DNA of 64,000 nucleotides from positions 19,188-83,187 of the forward strand of contig SJOL01002117.1 in assembly GCA_004794785.1 (NCBI GenBank), given 5' to 3'. Source of the DNA: Opisthorchis felineus (Eukaryota; Platyhelminthes; Trematoda; Opisthorchiida; Opisthorchiidae). A model generated the notes under the pieces. That model saw nothing but the letters and a program-made list of their open reading frames with translations. It was not told the origin of the DNA and did no database searches. A program made the translations under genes and the position numbers. Positions 59,651-64,000 of this stretch are shown here, piece after piece. Numbering within the stretch: position 1 is the stretch's first letter; each line of letters opens with the position of its first letter.

Positions 59651-61785
59651 CAGCTGTTATTTGTGATCAACTAATTTTATTTGGGATATCCAGAAGTTCA
59701 AACTTTTGTTTCTTCGGCAGACTCCTGAGCCTGCAGATCGCAATAGATACGAAGGAGATCTTAAACATATGTTAAAAAGTTTCAGACTAGGAAATCACAG
59801 AGTATCTTTGGCACTACTCTCGTGGTCTCGTCATGCAGTCTGCAGTCCAAAATGACCGCATAGTTGTGTGTGTATACCATACTTGCTCCGGTTATGAATG
59901 GTCAAATTAAGAATCAGGTGGTATGCACTGATAGCAGTTCATACTGTGCAAGACAGTCGTTTACACTTACTAGGTGCACCGTGTATAATATCAATACAAT
60001 GTCAAAAATGGAATAAGTCGAAAGAAGACATCGTTTGAGCACAACTGGTAACAGTTCCTGAATGAAGGTCCGGACGCGGAAGGTGTTTTCTCTGCAGCGT
60101 AACTACTACACTTGTTCCCTGAGTGTCTGTGGACCAGTGGAGTTTGCTTGTCTCCCGGTCCTGTGTGCGCGCGTGCGTCGGTCGTACCAAGTTGCACATG
60201 TATTTATTGTGCGCGATGTGATGCTTGCAAAAACAAAACCAACTTGACCTGATGTGGGTCAAGGTCGTGAGCACGGCACGTGATGCAGGTGGTAGCAACG
60301 TAAACGAAATGGATGGGAAACTGCGATTGCACGTGTACAGATCAAACTAAGCGAAGTGGTGGGAAAATTACTTGAACAAAGGTTAACCTCTACAACACTT
60401 AAGGGCAGGAACGGAGGGTTGTGAAGTCCAAAAAGCTTGGATTTCACTATATTCAGACTATCTTTCTCTACCTCACCCACAAAGGTTTTTCTTTTTTTGC
60501 TGAACGAAAACCATGAATTTGTACTAATCTGTCAGTTGCTGCCTGCACTGCAGCAACACTTGTTTGGTGATTGATGCAGCTGGAACAATCTGCCTTTCAG
60601 AAGAGTTAACAAAATCGTCCGTATGAGCGTGAGGCGATCTGGCTTCGTATTTTTTTTTCTTGGAAGCTTTGGGTTATGCCAGGTTTCGTGAAAGCAGGTT
60701 TACAATTCCCCCACGACGTCTGCTTTCGTTGTGAACCACTGAGTCAATCACTGAGCCTTTCTCTCAGCCTAACCATAATCAAAAGATTTAACCCACCTTG
60801 CGAACAAAATCTGTATGAACTTATTGTTTGAACTGGCTAGTGTTCAGTCGCTTCAATTGCTGCGTTGCTCGTATCATGACCGAACAGATCAGGTTTTATA
60901 CATCCTGGCGGCCTAAAAGAATGTAGGAGACTGAGAAGTCTAGAACACAGAAATTAGAGATAGGAAGAATGTCTATCAACCAATCGGATAAGGGTAGCTG
61001 CACGAAAGAAACCTCATGTGATGGTCTTTTGCGAATAAGTTGACAGAGCTGAATCGGGGGATAAACCAAGTTTTGGTTCAAAACGTTGAAGTATTGTACC
61101 TCGTTTGCTACTGTTTCAGCCATCCTTTCCAAAACTGCTTTTTCATAATCTTTTGTAACACATTCTGGTTTCCGCAATGCACTTTTACTAGTTACCTGCT
61201 GCATGCATTTTGATGCTTCGCCGAAGTCAACCACATCATTACTTCCGTTCTCACAAGAGGCGATTTCCTGTTGATCTTTTGAAGCCTACTTCAAAACCAA
61301 AGTCTCTTTCAAAAGAGACTTTATGTCAGTCCGTTCCAGTGATCCCCACTGAGGAATACACCAGTATTTCTCGTAAACAAATGCAAAGCGACAGGTATTT
61401 ACAGTGAAACACTCAAAATGGGATCGCTGCTTGTCTTCCTCTAGTTTTCTTGTATGGCTTCGTGCCCGTAACCTCAAATCTCCAAAGATAAGTCACAGCA
61501 CTATTTGCCATATCAAATAAAGCACATACAAATTTCACTACTGTCCTAACAAAAAATCTAAAGTAACATGAGGAACGCTCCAAAATTCGAATATTGGGTA
61601 GGTGGCGCGTTCATTCGGTTGTTCCTGAATATATACGCAATCTTCCAAATTCTGGCAACATTTTCCCGGACTTGTGGAAATCTCACCGCAAGTAAAACCT
61701 GAAAAAAGCACTCTCTGATTGTCTACTCAAGAACCCATCCTATCCAGCTACAATTTATGCGTCCCTGTTCTCCCTTCCTGTCTAG

Positions 61786-61917
61786 GTTCTACGAGGCGAG
61801 ACTTACGGTCGAGCTTGTGATATTTGGTCCGTCGGTTGCTGTCTGATCGAGATGTTGACCAGCAAGCCACCATGGTACGATGCCAAACTGACCAATCGAT
61901 ACGCCCTCATGTTTGCT
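61786..61917 (+). CDS. MAP3K1: MAP3K1 exon 10: kinase C-lobe, partial gene end
   Basis: Acceptor CCTTCCTGTCTAG|GTT and donor TTTGCT|GTGAGT, phase 0 on both sides, 44 residues. [24 protein letters not shown] and TSKPPW match the vertebrate [23 protein letters not shown] and AKPPW, which contain the conserved DxWSxG aspartate. NRYALMFA is followed by the donor where the human protein continues LALIFKIAS. The next exon (about 60 residues, including the conserved Arg of subdomain XI) is not seen before 64000. Confidence 0.92.
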
Positions 61918-62640
61918 GTGAGTTTTCCTATGTCACATTCTGGCACGATTGATTATTGGTTCTTGATACAGAAAACCAGTTTGCTTCTTAAATTGTCCCA
62001 CAGAGTCAAGAAAAGCGCCAGCACTGTCAGAGTTTCATTTATCAGGTCTGCTGCATGCGATAAAATGGGTATCCAGGGTGATAACATCCAGCAGCGGCTG
62101 ACGTGACATGCGATTACTTTCAGTCGAATTCGAAATCTGCAGACCAGATTGTGTTTGGACCAACAAGCGCTGTACCGAATATCAGAAAAGTACTAAATAG
62201 TTACTAAATCAAGCATCAATTTGAGGAATTAGCAATCTACCAAAATATCAGGATCTCTTGCGTAGGACAACTCTAGGGTCTTACCCAGTTTATCATGTGA
62301 ACACCCTCTCGGGCCACTTTAATCCGTTAATGCATACTTCGCCCACTGAACAAGGTCGACGTGATGGCGTAGCTCCCTTTCATTGAGTCTCAAACTCGCT
62401 TTCCTTCCACGTCTTCCATGATGACACTTTTGATGCCCAGACAAAAGCAGGTTGCTGACGCTGCTCTTCCGTGTACATAACACATTTTCTATGAAGGTAC
62501 AAAACTTAAACTTTGTGTGGGCTCACTATTCTAGCGGACCTTTCAAAAAGGATCGATCTTTATGTATCGGTTTACTCAGTTTGTGACAGAGTGCCATACT
62601 TCCAGGAACTCCCTTGCTTTTCTTGTATTTCCACGTGCCA
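61918..62640 (+). other. MAP3K1 intron 10, first part
   Basis: It begins GTGAGT. Only unassigned sequence before the reverse transcriptase relic. I found no exon continuing the kinase after LMFA. Confidence 0.55.
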
Positions 62641-63110
62641 TGACCTTCCAGTTTTCTAGAGTGGATTTGTTTCCCTCTTGATCGGACCAATCATCCCCGC
62701 GAGGCCAACAAGCTGACTTGTCCATATTGGTGCCCCGCAAGGACTAGTCATCGATCCCACACAGTTCTTACTACCACAAAAATCTGGTCTCCTTATCCAT
62801 CCTATGCAGATAACGTCAAAATATGCAGAGGGACTTGCAGAGGCGACGACCCAGACCTACAAAACGATGCCAGCCGTCTTGCGCAGTGGTCATGACAGGG
62901 AACATGTTTAGCAAAGTGGAAAAATATTGACCCCCACAAGTTGGGAGTGATGCTGACATCTGCGCTCTCCGTCTCGATGGGACGTTACTCAGTTTAATGC
63001 AGTGTGAAAGAGGCCTAGGTGTTGCGGTATCAAACACCCTGGAGATAGCAGTCGAGTCTGTGCGTCGGCTACAGATATGCCAACTTCCACACCTAGGTCA
63101 TTCTGCAAGC
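62640..63110 (+). mobile_element. CR1/jockey-like LINE reverse transcriptase relic
   Basis: From 62729 the frame reads GAPQGLVIDPTQFLL, which matches the GxPQGxVxGPxLF block of CR1/jockey-type reverse transcriptases. After a frame change, YADNVKIC at 62803-62826 is the YADD block with the last Asp changed to Asn, followed by DDPDLQNDASRLAQWS. These motifs differ from RTE. The copy is frame-shifted and mutated at the catalytic site, so it is dead. Confidence 0.65.
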
Positions 63111-63199
63111 TTATTCAGACAGCCCTCAAAGTCCTTTACACTACCGAGGTCCGCTGTCTGATGCCGCAGATGAGTTAGTTGACCAACTGTTCTTTCACG

Positions 63200-64000
63200 T
63201 GTGCAGATTCACAACCCGACCCAAAGATGTCACCTTGTCGTGGTGGTCGGGCTTCTGTGCTGCAATGATCCTGCGGGCTATACTGGCTGGAACTCAGTTC
63301 CTAAAGGTTCAACCATGCCAGGAAGGCCAACGGGGAGCAGCCCGACGAAGAACAGCGAGTCCCCGTACTGCGAGTAGGCGTATTAGGAGGCGGTCTGGAG
63401 ATAAAGTCGTAGTGTCCTCTGCGATAGGCGTGTAAAGGCAGTAAGGCGTTTCCACCAGGCGACCAGTATGTCCATATTTATGGAAGCAGCGATGCTGCCT
63501 TCCCCCGAGGAAGGACGGGTTAGAAAAGGTCGGCCTTAAAAACCGTACACTCCGATCGCCCAACGGTTGACCGTGACTGCCTGCGCATTATTCAATACGG
63601 TCGAAATACTTTTAAAACCAAAGAGCCCGGTGCTGCTCGAAAGGCACCTGCTGTCCGCAGCCGCATCAGAAGTGAGACAGTAATGCCCTGCCACCTGCGC
63701 CCCCGGGCCAGGCCGGTCCCCTACAGCCAAGTAGGTCAGACTGTTGGGTCATTGGCTCCGAGAAGGGTCCCCCAAGAAAACCTTAACAACCGCTGTCTCG
63801 CGGTTCAGACTCTTGAGTCAGAGGATAGGGGCAGGGTCCCCGAACAAGACCCTACATCCTCCCACTGCCTTGTGGGTCAGGCTTTTGAGTCAAAGGCTCA
63901 AGGTGGGGTACCTCAACTAAACCCCCTTCTTCGGCCTGGGCAACCGGGAAGTATCATTTGCCCTTGCAGCTCTTCGCTCACCGGCCTTCTCCCTCACTCC
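63200..64000 (+). mobile_element. GC-rich block, probable 5' region of a non-LTR element
   Basis: The base composition turns clearly GC-rich compared with the rest. It has CACCTTGTCGTGGTGG at 63230-63245, a phrase I associate with 5' untranslated regions of some invertebrate LINEs (from memory, unchecked). It may be the start of a fuller element that runs past 64000. The short frames at 63199-63435 and 63309-63563 are not recognisable proteins. Confidence 0.4.
63735..63930 (+). repeat. Degenerate tandem repeat, about 70-bp period, three units
   Basis: Units begin near 63735 (GTCAGACTGTTGGGTCA), 63804 (TTCAGACTCTTGAGTCA) and 63876 (GTCAGGCTTTTGAGTCA), each followed by a CCC-rich stretch. Such repeats are common in LINE 5' regions. 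Confidence 0.5.

Larger units (their letters stand above)
57411..61785 (+). other. MAP3K1 intron 9 (4.4 kb)
   Basis: GTAGGT to CCCTTCCTGTCTAG, phase 0. It holds the second copy of a dispersed repeat (58418-58520) and F1 copy C (59550-59650). The rest has no recognised feature. Confidence 0.65.

Noticed and set aside
1..64000. CRISPR array, operon or phage region
   Set aside because: No regularly spaced direct repeats with unique spacers, no bacterial gene layout, and spliced exons are clear.

Overview
This window is eukaryotic genomic DNA, most likely from a parasitic flatworm and probably a digenean trematode. The main reasons are very long introns, a dense load of RTE-type LINE copies and tRNA-derived SINEs, and several hammerhead-ribozyme-bearing short repeats of the kind known from the Schistosoma Sm-alpha family. 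The species cannot be fixed from the sequence alone. Nothing in it looks bacterial, and there is no operon, rRNA or CRISPR array.

One protein-coding gene explains essentially all the convincing coding sequence: a plus-strand orthologue of MAP3K1 (MEKK1). I rebuilt ten exons from splice sites, matching intron phases and similarity to vertebrate MAP3K1: 2255-2752, 10520-11055, 18741-19240, 40345-40766, 45350-45649, 47180-47609, 50505-50995, 54175-55585, 57268-57410 and 61786-61917. All nine junctions keep frame, giving 4863 nt or 1621 residues. The domain order is SWIM zinc finger, RING finger, TOG-like helical array, long disordered linker and protein kinase. The 3' end, with the last part of the kinase C-lobe, lies beyond base 64000. 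The predicted protein would be a ubiquitin ligase and a MAP kinase kinase kinase in one chain.

Introns total about 57 kb and hold the mobile DNA: RTE copies at 2826-3745 (+) and 14843-18002 (-); a CR1/jockey-like reverse transcriptase relic at about 62640-63110; a GC-rich repeat block at 63200-64000; four copies of a tRNA-derived SINE (family S); and three repeat families, here called F1, F2 and F3, that each carry a hammerhead-like fold.

The most interesting signal is in F1, F2 and F3. Each ends in, or contains, CTGATGA, a 14-nt stem-II segment, GAAA and then an uninterrupted palindrome (ACCGGT, ACAGCTGT and ACTCGAGT respectively) directly before a GUC or GUA cleavage site, with a matching stem I on either side. 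A palindromic stem III without a loop would suit a hammerhead that works as a dimer. In F2 the innermost stem-III pair appears as G-C, A-U and U-A in different copies, which is covariation. F2 and F3 also have tRNA-like heads, so they look like SINEs with ribozyme tails.
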